Of a DNA stretch of 64,000 nucleotides, positions 24,143 to 36,100 are shown piece by piece. Below the pieces are notes generated by a model. The model had not been told where the DNA came from. It saw only the letters and a list, made by a program, of their open reading frames with translations, and searched no databases. The position numbers and the translations under genes were made by a program. Source of the stretch: Rhyacichthys aspro (taxonomy: Eukaryota > Chordata > Actinopteri > Gobiiformes > Rhyacichthyidae). The DNA lies in assembly GCA_036850595.1 (NCBI GenBank), contig CM072159.1, positions 27,510,280 through 27,574,279 of the forward strand, in the 5' to 3' direction. Positions within the stretch are counted from its first letter, which is position 1. Each line of letters opens with the position of its first letter.

Positions 24143-27100
24143 CTGTGGAGAGAGGAGACAGAGAGGGCCCTACGGTTAGATGTATGAGGAGGCACAGCAG
24201 GACACTTACAAATGTTAACCTGAAAACTTACACTATGAGAAAATGACAAAGACATATTATAAATAAGAGTAATTTGTTTATATTAGCAGCAGTAAAGTTG
24301 GGTAGTAACTAGATACATTTAGTCAAGTATGTTTTACAGTATAATTTGTACATATCCTTAAACGTATATTTTACTTGAGTACAGGAGGAAATAAACATTT
24401 TAAAATACGTAAATAAGCAAGAGTAACTGTAGTAGAACTAGTGGTATATACTAGGAATACAAAATATATCGCACATTTATCAATTTAATTTATCAACAGA
24501 CTGAATATCCATATCACCAAGACTTTCTTGTATCACAATAATGTTACGGTTGTCATAGTAACTGACCAATCAATTAATCAAACTTCAAAAAGTTCTGGGT
24601 TTGTCATTGTTTAGACCTGGTTTAGTCCCGATTCAGTTGTAAATTTAATCCTGGTTTGGTTTTGTTTTAGCTCCAATAGAAGTTAGTCTAGAGTCTTGTA
24701 TTTTTCTATTTCATTTATTCTAATCTAATGATTTAGGCTCTACATTTTAAGGTTTAAAGTGTTGCTGTGCCAGTAAAAACCTAGTGTATGTTTTATAAGT
24801 CCTTACCCCGATCTTCTGCGGGGAGCTGAACGGCTTTGACTTGACCAAACGCAGGTAGAAGGCAGCGGGCAAAATGAAGATGAGCATTGTAGCTGCAGAA
24901 GAACCTGAAAAGAAACAAAAAAAAAAAAATGTGTCAAGAAGAGCTACACAACCTCTCTCATGTGTCAACGTTTGAAGACAAAAAAAAGCAATTATTGGTC
25001 CCTATCGAATTTAATTAAAGCTCCTCTGCTGTCTCATGCGTCTGACAGATTATATGACTGTGATATGTTGGTCAGAATAATATCATAAAAAAGAAGATGA
25101 CCTAAATTGGATTAAAGCTGCATCTGTCACAGTTTTGCAAAGAGTCTTAGCTACGTCACACACAACTGCAAAATGTTCATAAGACACTATTAAAAATCAC
25201 AATATGTATGTAATGTATAGCATAACCTGATATTTTGGCTCATTAACAAACATACTCTTTACAGACTCTTTAGAGAAAAAGGCAAAAGAAAGAGACTGTG
25301 GTAAGTATTTCTCTTCATAAACTGCCAAAGCAAAGATAAGTAGTTTCACTGGCACTGTGTGCATAAAAACGTGAGCGTTCAGATCCCACTGGTCACAAAC
25401 GTCTCACGCGACTGCACAGCTGACACAAGCATTTTAAGCTTCTGTTCTTCCAAATACGTCAAAAACCTCCCTTTATATTAACTCATTTTTGTCTAAACTG
25501 ATTGAATGGCTGTGTGTATTTGTATTTTAGACCCAGAGGCAGGACTCACCGATGAAGCCGAAGATGTCTCTGATGGTGGGGACGAAGATCACCAGCATGT
25601 TGTTGAAAACCAAGATGGCGAAAGCGATGAGCAAGTGTCTGGTCCAGCTGAACTCTCGGCCGCTGAAGAGCAGAGTGGTGATGGACGAACGGATCTGGGA
25701 AAGAAAGACAATTTACATTTTTTTTTTAAAATATTATAATTATATTCTCATATTTTACACTGAGGAGACTGATGTATAAAAAACTTGAGAAGAGCATAGG
25801 ACAGAATTAAGGTACCACAAGTCTTTGCTATGTTTGAAATTTAGAAAAACGAAAGCAACAAAGTCATAATTTAACACGACACAGTTACAATGCTTCATGT
25901 CCGACAATAGAAAAACTATTTCAAAACTACTACAGTATGTTTCCATTAAAACAACTACTACTGTCTACCATGTTGTCTACTACAGGAATATAAGATCTGT
26001 GGAGCTGACCAACATTGAGCCCCAGACACAGCCCCAGATGCTAATGTCTTACTGGACAGTTGATCCCTGATGTTTCTAATGTGTTTTACTTCAGCAGTAA
26101 ATCGCTTTTATCACAAATTACATTTTCCCCCAAATATTTAATAGTTCATTATGCCAGAAAAAAACAATATCAACTTCACAAACAACTAGACACATGGACA
26201 ATTAACTACTGATGAAGTGCATTTGTTTAATTTTGTATTGAATCACTTTTAGGATTTATTTACTACAGACTACAGATACTCTATGATGTAATGTTAGTCT
26301 TTTGGCAGCCTACTGACGATATGTGTGCTGTCAGTGAGTGGGTGGAGAACATTAGCAAATAGCTTAATATTTAGATGCTTTATTTATGTGAGCATTTAGG
26401 CTACACAATCTAAAGGTTGTGCCAATGTTATATGTTAAGTTAGTTTTGAGACACAGCTAACATTGCTTATGTAGTGCTGATTGAATTTTTAGCTCATTTA
26501 ATTTGGATTTTTCCATGAGGGAACAAAGCTGATGAATGTTTTTAGTTTTTGTAGACAACATAAGCGGTTTGAGTTTTTTTTCCAACTCACTTAAAACTGG
26601 GTGAGCTGCAATAAAATCACAAATTTGGCTTAAACAAGACAGTTTCAGCCAATGGCAACCTATGTGTGTGCTGCCAGTGAGTGGGTAGAGAACTCAAGTA
26701 GCTCAATAATTAGCTGCTTTGTTTATAGCCAACACCCGCTAAAGGTTACATGCTACAAGTTATTGATGCTAGGACAATGTTGCTGGACTCAAACGACAAA
26801 TTGCACCAGATTGAGGATCATATAGTCTGACATACATCCAAAACATTCCCATCGTGCTTGTAAACTAGGAGCCCAATTAGATGGACAGACATGTACTCAG
26901 TTGCGGTTTTATTTAATCATTTAATTAAGTTACGTTGGGTTAGTAATGTACCCAAATGAACGCCTGAAGCTCTTTCCCACAGTGGGCCGTGGCCTGAAGT
27001 GTGTCACTCCTCAGAGGCTGTGTGTGAGAGGGTGTATTGTGTGTCTTAAGACGCCGGCTGCTGCTGAGCCCTTACTGGGTAAAAGGTTGCAGGTATCAGG

Positions 27101-30100
27101 TGAAAGCTGAAGGGCTGCTCTGTTACTACCCACAAGGGGAAAGGTTAAAGGGGGCGGGGCTTAAGGCATCCATTCAAACCCAGGGGATTAACTCCTGCGG
27201 TGCAACAGAGCCGTGGAGTTGCATCAGCCTCCAGTGAAGTGAGGAAGAGGTGGGACGCTCGGGGGAAGGTGTGGCTAAAGTCAGTTGTGGTTGACTGTTT
27301 TTTCCTGTCAGCCATTTTACTTCCTCCTTAAGCTGCTAAACACACGCTTTGAGGCAGGTGCAGCACAGTCACAACAAACACTCGTCTACAGACAATTGAG
27401 ATGCACTTATACACATTAGGCCACTGTACATTTAAAGAGTAAGCAAGTAAGTAAAATAAGCTGGTCTAAGACTGGACTTGGACTATTATTGTGCACTGTT
27501 TCTGGTCTTGACTTGGTCTTGACCTACCATTGTCTTGGTTTTAACTTGGTCTCTTCCTGACATGATCTCGACTCAGTCTTGGTAACTAAAAGTCCTGGAC
27601 TTATCTCAATACACTCTGGTTTTGGACACGTCTTAATCTCAGTCAGTGCAGTCTTGTATACGACACTTAATCCAACACAATATTCCTCTACTTTTGCATC
27701 TATGAGCGGCTATGGTAGCCTTGCAGGGACATGCTTGAGTGTACTTAAAAATATTAAGTAAAAAATGTGGAAGCAAAATCAAATGTGTTCACAAATGCAC
27801 AAAACTTTCCAGATTGTGTTCCAACAAAACACATAATTGGACTTCTTTCTCCAGCAGTGCACAGTTTGTCCCCTCTGGGCAGCGGTAGTTACAGGAAGTG
27901 ATGAAACAAATGGTTCCTTTCACTGGGATCTGCAAAAGGTTCATGTCTGTTTTTCTAAGATAGACAACAAGCAATAAGTAGATGTCAACATAGTCTTTTG
28001 TATTAGATATTACACAGTGTACCTTTATCACATAGCCTTGTTGAACTCGGGGAAACACTGCTGCCAGAAGATCACATGCCTCCCTTGTTACCTTCTGCCT
28101 CTCACTTTAGATTTAAAACCTCCAAGAATGGATCAGTGGGAATAAAAAGTCACATTAAGTGGATTTTCTGCACTGTCAGGTTGAACCCAAAGACCTCCAT
28201 CTTGCCTTTACTGCCTAATAAGTGCCTCAGAGGGTTTTCTTGGAAAGGATCATGACAATATTTAAGAGTCTTGACTTTTTATTTCTCTGTTGCCAGCAGC
28301 AGTTGCATAATTAAACCTGGAGTGGGCGGAAAAATGGAGCCTCGACGGGACATTTCACTTGGATGCTCCAAACTATTCAGCGCCCAGTTGTTACTCGGAG
28401 ATGCCTTTGAAGCTCAGAGTGTGATATTTGCACATATTTGACTGCGACTCTTTACCTGACTCAGGCCTTGACACACAAACACACTCAGAGGGGTGTAGAG
28501 AGACCAGTCAAAATGAGCCGGTTTGACCCGGATTGATCTGGTGCAGCCGGTTCACTTCAGACGAATATAAACAATGAGTATTTACTCCAAGTGTTGTCCT
28601 TTTAGGAACTGAATAATGCCGTGACACTGATCTTATCTACTTTTTAATTTCTCTAAAGTGCTTTCAGTGTATACAAGTTAGTTCTGCTAATTTTTGCTCT
28701 GGAAGGAGAATAAGTTAATAGTTTGCCAGTGGAAACCTATGCTGGAGACCATAGAAAAAAATGGATGTAAATTACTCAATAAATAGATCAGAATCTACAA
28801 CAACAAAAGTAAACAAAGTTATGACAAGCAATGCCCTGCAACTGAGATAAAATCAACTGAAAATGTAGATATTTGGCCTATTCTTCATTAAATAAACAAA
28901 CAAATAAATAAATATTTATTTATTTGTAATTGTCAAGCTTCTAAGGTGTCTGTGTGAATACTTGCTGAGTCAAATAAATTTCAATAAGATGCATATTTTT
29001 TCAAGTATTTTCAAAACAGGTGGTCTTGTCAGGTTTTGTCCTGGGCCCCACTGGGTCTGTCAGCTGGCCTGCACAGAAGTAACTTAAACCTATACAGAGC
29101 TGTAAATGACCCTTTACAAAAGTGGCTCATACAAAGAGAAGAAAATATACCTGAGCCTATATACAGAGTAAAAATGATTCTAGAAAGTCACTTATGGAAC
29201 CCCCAAAGATGGCTTATTGCAAATATTTTTGGATGTCGTTTTATTGTAATTTCAAACAATGATTTACATTTGAAAGTAAAACATCCCCAGGCACCTCCAG
29301 TGTAGAGCCCTCTGTATCAGTAGAATGGCCCCTGGAGCTGAGCAAAATGACACTAAGCTGAAGAAAAGTAACTGAATAAAACAAATGTAGACTTTAGTGC
29401 TCCATAAATCACTCTGTGACCTATTGTAAAAAGTGTCCTCTAAAAATTAACCGTGCTCCAGCTTCAATTTTTCCTGTAACTTCAAAATAAACTGTGCTTT
29501 AGATGTGAAACTAGAGAGCTGTTTTTCTCTGTTAACCTGCTTGTATGTTGCTAATTAGAAAGCACAAATGGAGTCTCTGTCTGGCAGCAGCTTCAGTGCA
29601 ATAGTCTTCTCACTTTTGTCAGTCACACATTGATATTCAAATTGTAAGTGTGAAGTGAAACTGCCTGCAGCAGAGGAAAAGTCCCTGTAAAACATAAATA
29701 TTTAAAGACAGTCAAATCAAACCTCAAAGGTGGTCAAAGTGTACTTCACGTGAACCTAAACAAACCAAGGAGTCAGATACTCAAGGGTCTATATGATCCC
29801 CCTAGTGGCCAGTCAGGCACACTGCAGGCTGCTACCACTGATGACCAAACTGCAGGGACAACTTTAACCCAAGAAAATCCCCAAAACTGAGCAGCACAAA
29901 TGCACAGTGATTAATAGCCTCAGGACAAAGCACCCTAAGACTTGTCATATTGAATTTACTCCAAGAGCTTAAATATATTGGACTGCACAATGTGGGGCCC
30001 GCACCCCAAAGTTGGACCACCTTAATGTTTGTTTTGGCTCATCAGAGGTTACAATAAAAGATATATACATTTCTATTGTTCCCTTATTTTAAATATAATC

Positions 30101-33100
30101 CTCTGGTGGCTGTCTCTTGACATGTCATTACAAGTTGGAAGCGCATTTAAAAGATTCAATCATACTGAATTAAGAGAGGTACTGGGTCACATTATTATTT
30201 TAAAGTTTCAATGTAAGTAAGAAGCTAAGAGCACGGTGTTCTCCCTGTACGATAATAACTTTTGAATCAACCCATGGAGGTGTTTTACTTTTATTGTGGC
30301 ACCTGCTGTTATCGTGTAAACTGTTTAATACACTGCTGAGTCCAAGAAAGCCATGGACTACACAGGTATTGGCTGCTGACTACACACAGCAAGCTGAGCA
30401 ACAATGACCAAACTCAGTGTTTCTGTGCTTGAAAAAACTCATATTCCGATAAAGTTTTGTTGGTAATTCATGTTTAACTCCATACTGAGGCTTCAAAGTT
30501 TATCATAACATTACTCTTCCAGCCATTGTTGTTTTGGCTTTATGTAAATGGCCCAATAGTCTAAACTACCCACGGAGATGTGTAACTCCTGGCTGCTATG
30601 GTCTTTGGTCTCTGCAATTAGCTCCTGGTTTGTTTTTGTTGCATTAATGAACAGTCTAAAGGTGGTCTTCGATACACATATAAGTTGTCCAGTTGTTGTG
30701 TTGTCCAACCAAAGGGTAATAAGTCAAGGAAAAGTTACTAAGAACAACATAAGCCAAAAACCTTTGCAACTGGGGGCCATCTTGAGTTAAAATAATTTGA
30801 ATATACAGAGCATATAAAGCCTGGTTGGACATAAATGTAGTGTTAGTGGCTCCGCTCTCCCATGGTCAGCGCCTCGTAGCCGGAGCCTGAGAACTGGGGC
30901 ATGTCTGACTCCATATAAACCCCTTCATTATGTACTGGATCCTGCCAAAGCCCTGTGAGATCTGGCCTGTGCTCACATCTCTCTTCACGTGACTGCACAC
31001 ACACATTCAAACATACAGCACCGGAGCCGAGGACGGTCGCAGACAAAGCTAATGGTAATCTCCAGCTGAAGGTCGGCCGCTTTTCTTCACAAAATGAAGG
31101 TCAGAGGGATTCAAGGACAGGCTTTTAAATGTCAGAGGGTTTTCTGATCTGAGGCCAGACTTCAGGGACTTGTACCTGCTTTAATTCACTGTAAGAATGT
31201 CAGGCATGTAATTAAACCTGAAGAAATTAAGTTTTTAACTAAGTCACTTCTAGAATGATGCATTGCTTGTAATTACAGTAGATCTCAAGTTTGAAATGAG
31301 TAAAACCTTGCATTTTAATCTGTCTACACTCTATCTGGACAGATCTGGTATTTTCATGTGTCCTCCTGAGTCCACACAAGATCAGCTTTTATTTTCCTGC
31401 TTCATATCCTTCATCTTCCACAAAATAAGTTATACAGTTTATTCAGTTGTGTTGAACTCAAGACCGCACTGACTGAGACCAGAGCATGTTGAAATCATGA
31501 CAAGCCCAAGACTTTTAGTCATCGAGTCAGGGTGAGACAACACCCAGTTTTTGAGTCAAAACTCATGGAGGCTAGTGTTTGGTGAAGCAGGCAGAGTTAG
31601 AACAAGATTTTTAATTCAATTTGAATGATTGAGGTTTTCATCCAATCACAAGAACAGACTGATATTCCAGTTGTGGTCTTGGTTTGTCTGAGTCTGAGGC
31701 AATGACAAGACCAAGACTTTAAAAGATGAAGCCCATGACAAGTCAAGACACCTTGTGGTCTTAAAACCGGTCTTAAGAGCAAGACTGGTCTCCAATCACT
31801 TTAGTTAGGGCAGTGCAAATTATAAAAACGCAATTTTTCGCTAGTCCAATATGAATACTAGCATTGATAAACTACTGTAAATGTTATGGTATTCTATCTC
31901 TTTGGCTCTGCTGTCATATCTGACCAATCACAAAATTTGTTGTAAAGTGTTATTTCCAACAAACTTTAGGGAAAGATTTAATAATAGCAAGTATAGCGTA
32001 GCATCATCTCTATATTGAATCATACATTCCTAACTTCTCTATTGATTTTTACAGTTTCTATCAGAGGGCCCTGTTCTGATGGGCACAGTGGTTGCTATTT
32101 TTAGAAATTGGTGTAATGATATCAAACAGGAGTTCTCTATTTGTGTGGTTAGGTATACCTGCCATTGGCTGAAAAAGAGTGTTATTGTTATTTGGCAGCT
32201 GCACTGGAGAGAAATTGGTTTGAGGCATCACTAAACAAAAGTACAAGAACTTTCCCTCCTGCTTTGCACCACATTTAAACCAACCAAAACAAATTATCTG
32301 AAAAAATTCCTCATGTGGAGTTGTCTTGACATTTTCCACAGCTGAATTCAGGTCATGTGCCCACAATGTGATGTGAAGCTGGGATGTCCCTGAGTGCATC
32401 ACATTACAGGGTTTGTTTTACAATGCCCCTATCACTGCTGTACCTTCTCTAATATCTTTTTCAACACTACCTCATTTTACCTTTTGGTTTGAGGACAGCA
32501 TTGGGAACATGTGACATTTGTATTTTTTACCTACATTCATTGGGAACTAAGTGTATTTAATGCTGATCATCCTTAGTTTGCATAAATGTGCTTAGTTTCT
32601 CAATGCTTTGCCTGAATTACTCCTAAATACCGTGACTCAACACAGTGTATGATACATCATGGTAGATAAGCTTCTGCCAGCCTCCCGTCTCAGCCCTGAC
32701 TGACTCAGTTTTGGCTCCGCCTCTTTATCTCTCCCTCAAAGTGCCGGCCTGGGTATTTTCCATTGTCCATTCGCAGTCTGTAAACTTCCACTGCAGCTAA
32801 GCGTTCCCACAACAGAAAAAACAACAGTGTCGGCTGAAAGAGACAAGCATCAATGTGAGACAAAGACGAACGGAGGACGATGAAAAAGTCAATTGTGATG
32901 ACAGACTGAAATCATAAGAAGAATAAATCATGGTCCCAGGACACCTACAGGACTTTTTCAAGACAATTCAGAACAGTATTGTCTCATTTAAAGACATATT
33001 ATTAACATCAGACGCAGTCATTATGCAGTTTTTAGTGTTGCCATTTACTTTAATAAATCTGATTATTCATCTCTGAACTATACTCCACTGACAACTACAA

Positions 33101-36100
33101 TAGCCTCAAAGGGTCCAAAAACAGGTTTTACAGGCTGCATGTGTGTATTTGTTTATGTTGAAAGGGTGTGTGAGCTTGTGTTGTCATGTGTAAAGTGCTT
33201 CGTCATTGACATGTTTCAGGAGTACTGCTGCATCATTTTCTGTCGGCGTTTCTCTGTCACAGACAAGACTCTGTTGCCCTCCAGTGGCGGCCTGTTGTAA
33301 CTACACCAACTACATTTGGGATTTGAAGTGCGATTGTGGTGTACCTCAAGGCTTACAAAAGGTTTTTGTTCATACTTAAATGTGGTTCTGTCCTGTCACT
33401 GCATACTACTTTTGGTTTAGTTCTGGGTTCACTCCAATATTATTGCTCTCATTTAATCCCAGGTTTGGCCTCTATTAGCATTATTAATGGTATAATATGC
33501 AGGATTTGTATAAAAAAAATCAAATCATCACTTGAACAATGAACAAAGAACAATGTGAATGTGACTATATCTGTATTATACTTTTCTGTATCTGTATCAA
33601 TGCATTTTCTTTCTCGTTCTTAGGTGTATAGCTTACAGCTGGAAAACTTTACAACTACAAGATTGGGGGCTAGATATAATTCAAAAGCCAAAATAAACTA
33701 GTTGGATCTTCTGCCAAACTGTCCCATGTTGACGCCTATTAGTCTGTGGGCTGTGTTTCTATTCTTTATCAGCAACAGATTACAGGATCCTGGTTTAGTC
33801 CTGGTTTGGAGAGAGACAAGAAGCAAACTGACCCAAGCAGGGATTCAAAACCCACATCACATTTAGACCCAGGTTTAGCTTTGATTTACTTTGCTTTACT
33901 TTCCTTTTAACTAAGTTAAAGGTTCGAAACTAGCCCATGTATTTGTTTTAGTCTTTTTGGGAGGACATTTTGAACAATTATATCATAACAGCCGCCTTGT
34001 TCTACGCTCTCTCCTGAAGGACATAAACAGCCTCTTAAACTCTCTTCAAGTGGATATAAAAGTTGACGACAGCCTGGCACTTTCTTTGGCCCACAGGCTT
34101 TTTTTTGTTCTTGTGTCCGATAAAGGCCAAGCTAAATTTAGCCCATGTCCATATATGGGTCACAAAAAGGGGTTGACGAGAGTTGGCACTTAAGTGTGAA
34201 TTTATGTGCATGTATGCGACTGGGACGGGGCGGCTGCGCTAACAGGACATTACCCGCAGACCTGACCTCTGACCCTGCTCCTGGGAAAAAAACAGAGTGA
34301 CCCAAAGTTCAGGAAAGTGTATTTACGCATGTGTTGGAGGAGTTAAGAGGTGTGTCTGTCTGCAAACACGGCCAGGGAACTGGGATGACGACATGAGCTG
34401 AACGCCAAACAGACACAGTGTTCTTTTCACCTAAATGCCAGGAAAAAACGACCATAAAATGACAAAAAACAGAGTGTTCTATAAAACTAAAACACTGTGT
34501 AAAGCTAAGTGTGGTAAGACAGATATGTTACTGAAATGAAAGTCAGTATTTTAACAATTTTAATGGTTCAAGGGTGGAAATTATGTTGCAATTAACTTAA
34601 AAGAGAAAATAGCTGGCTTTCCTACTGAGATAAATATCAATATTAGATTTGTGTGGATGTTCTATTCGAGTCAAAGACTTTAATTATGTATACACAACAG
34701 CATGATTTCAGGCCAGATAGTGATGATTTTTCCCTTCAGTAATCTTTGTCAGTTTTTCATGTGGTGTGTTTGATGTGTTTCCAGGAAAATCTAACTAAAA
34801 TCTCCATCACACATCACCTATTTGACTTAATTTTGACTTTGGTGTCTTCCTGCTACCATATAACCACACAGAGTTGCTCCTCTACAAAAGAATGACATTG
34901 TTTTAGAAACATCTAAACAGCCGCTCTCCATCAGATAACGGCGCGTCCTGTGTTGCCTCAGCTCTTGCACTCGCTCTGCACAACCTTGATGCATGCCCTG
35001 TGTTTGAATGGACTCCACTGCAGTGAGGGATGTGTTTGTAATCCCCTCTTGCTTCTCTCTGGATCAGTATGCATTTTAAATGAAGTGAATATAAGGGAAC
35101 ATTCAGAAAAAGAGCCGTTGGATACCATGACTTATGTTCATCCACAGCCTTTTTCAGTCACAGTAAAGCAGTGCAGTCAGTGAGGGACACATTACAGTCC
35201 ATTCAGTGCTGGAGCTGTGGTGCATTCACTGACAGTAGACCCAGCTGGAATTCCACTAGAAGTAACATAAGCACCTATACGACCAATGCGATTTTAGTCA
35301 GCTGTGACCTGAGTATTTATTTTTCACCTGATAAAGTGCTCACAAAAGTGACCTGGGTCCTGCTCTGCTTCTTCTCACTCACACTGTTTTCTGTCTGTCT
35401 ACAATGACTCAAATAAGGGCTAAAAAGGCCACACAATAAAAAAAACCCCAAATGAGTTCACATTGGGCTCTGCTACAAAGTAGGAAGATATTATTACCCA
35501 GAATTATTACTCACAGGAGCCTCAAACATATTACAGACCGCTTCATTATCGCTGCACAAACAATACAACACAATGAGTTTCTCCAGAGCTCTTCCTGCTT
35601 TCAGAGTGAAAACACATACAAACTTAGAGTCATTGCAAAGCTCAAAGTCACCAAGTCTTATTCCAGAGATTTTTCTTTTCTGTTCCTTAACATGAAGCTG
35701 AGTAATAGGTCTAAAGTCTAAAAAATGTTGCTTTATTTGTACTGCACTCATCAGTTTACACAAGACTGTGTCATTTCTAGGTTGGTTTTGTGTAATGCAG
35801 CACTAACAACAAATAAAGTAGACTTATCCAGTGACAAAGGAGCCAGAAGACGCAACAAATGGGAACAGTGAAGGATGTGCAGTGCTTAATGAACGTTGTG
35901 GAAAGAAACTGAATGCTTCTGTAGTAGATGTACTCACAGGGAACAGGACGATGGGTACAGTCAGCGTCACAGCGGTCAGCACGGCCAAACGCACCAACAG
36001 CAGCATCGTGTCAAACTTATAGACCTTAGTGAACGTGTGGAGCAGCTCAGCCTCAACGTTGTCTGTAAAAAAACAGGCGGTGAAAGAGTGTTGCTTCATT

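Larger units (their letters stand above)
25695..35937 (-). other. slc38a4: Long slc38a4 intron (10.2 kb)
   Basis: This intron separates residues 430 and 431. It carries at least four repeat copies (26303, 26640, 27455, 27704), another at 31480, and simple AT-rich DNA. A 33-codon GC-richer stretch with an acceptor-like TTTGGCAG lies at 30843..30941 on the same strand (see findings). I see no other supportable exon. Confidence 0.8.

Noticed and set aside
25506..25739. Plus-strand open frame of 77 codons (and an overlapping one)
   Set aside because: It is the antisense shadow of slc38a4 coding exon 13.
29036..29305. 89-codon plus-strand frame in the long intron
   Set aside because: The peptide looks protein-like in places, but there is no family resemblance and no splice, promoter or poly(A) context.
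32061..32402. 113-codon minus-strand frame in the long intron
   Set aside because: It has no motif I recognise, no splice-site support, and unremarkable composition. It may be transposon-derived; not called as a gene.
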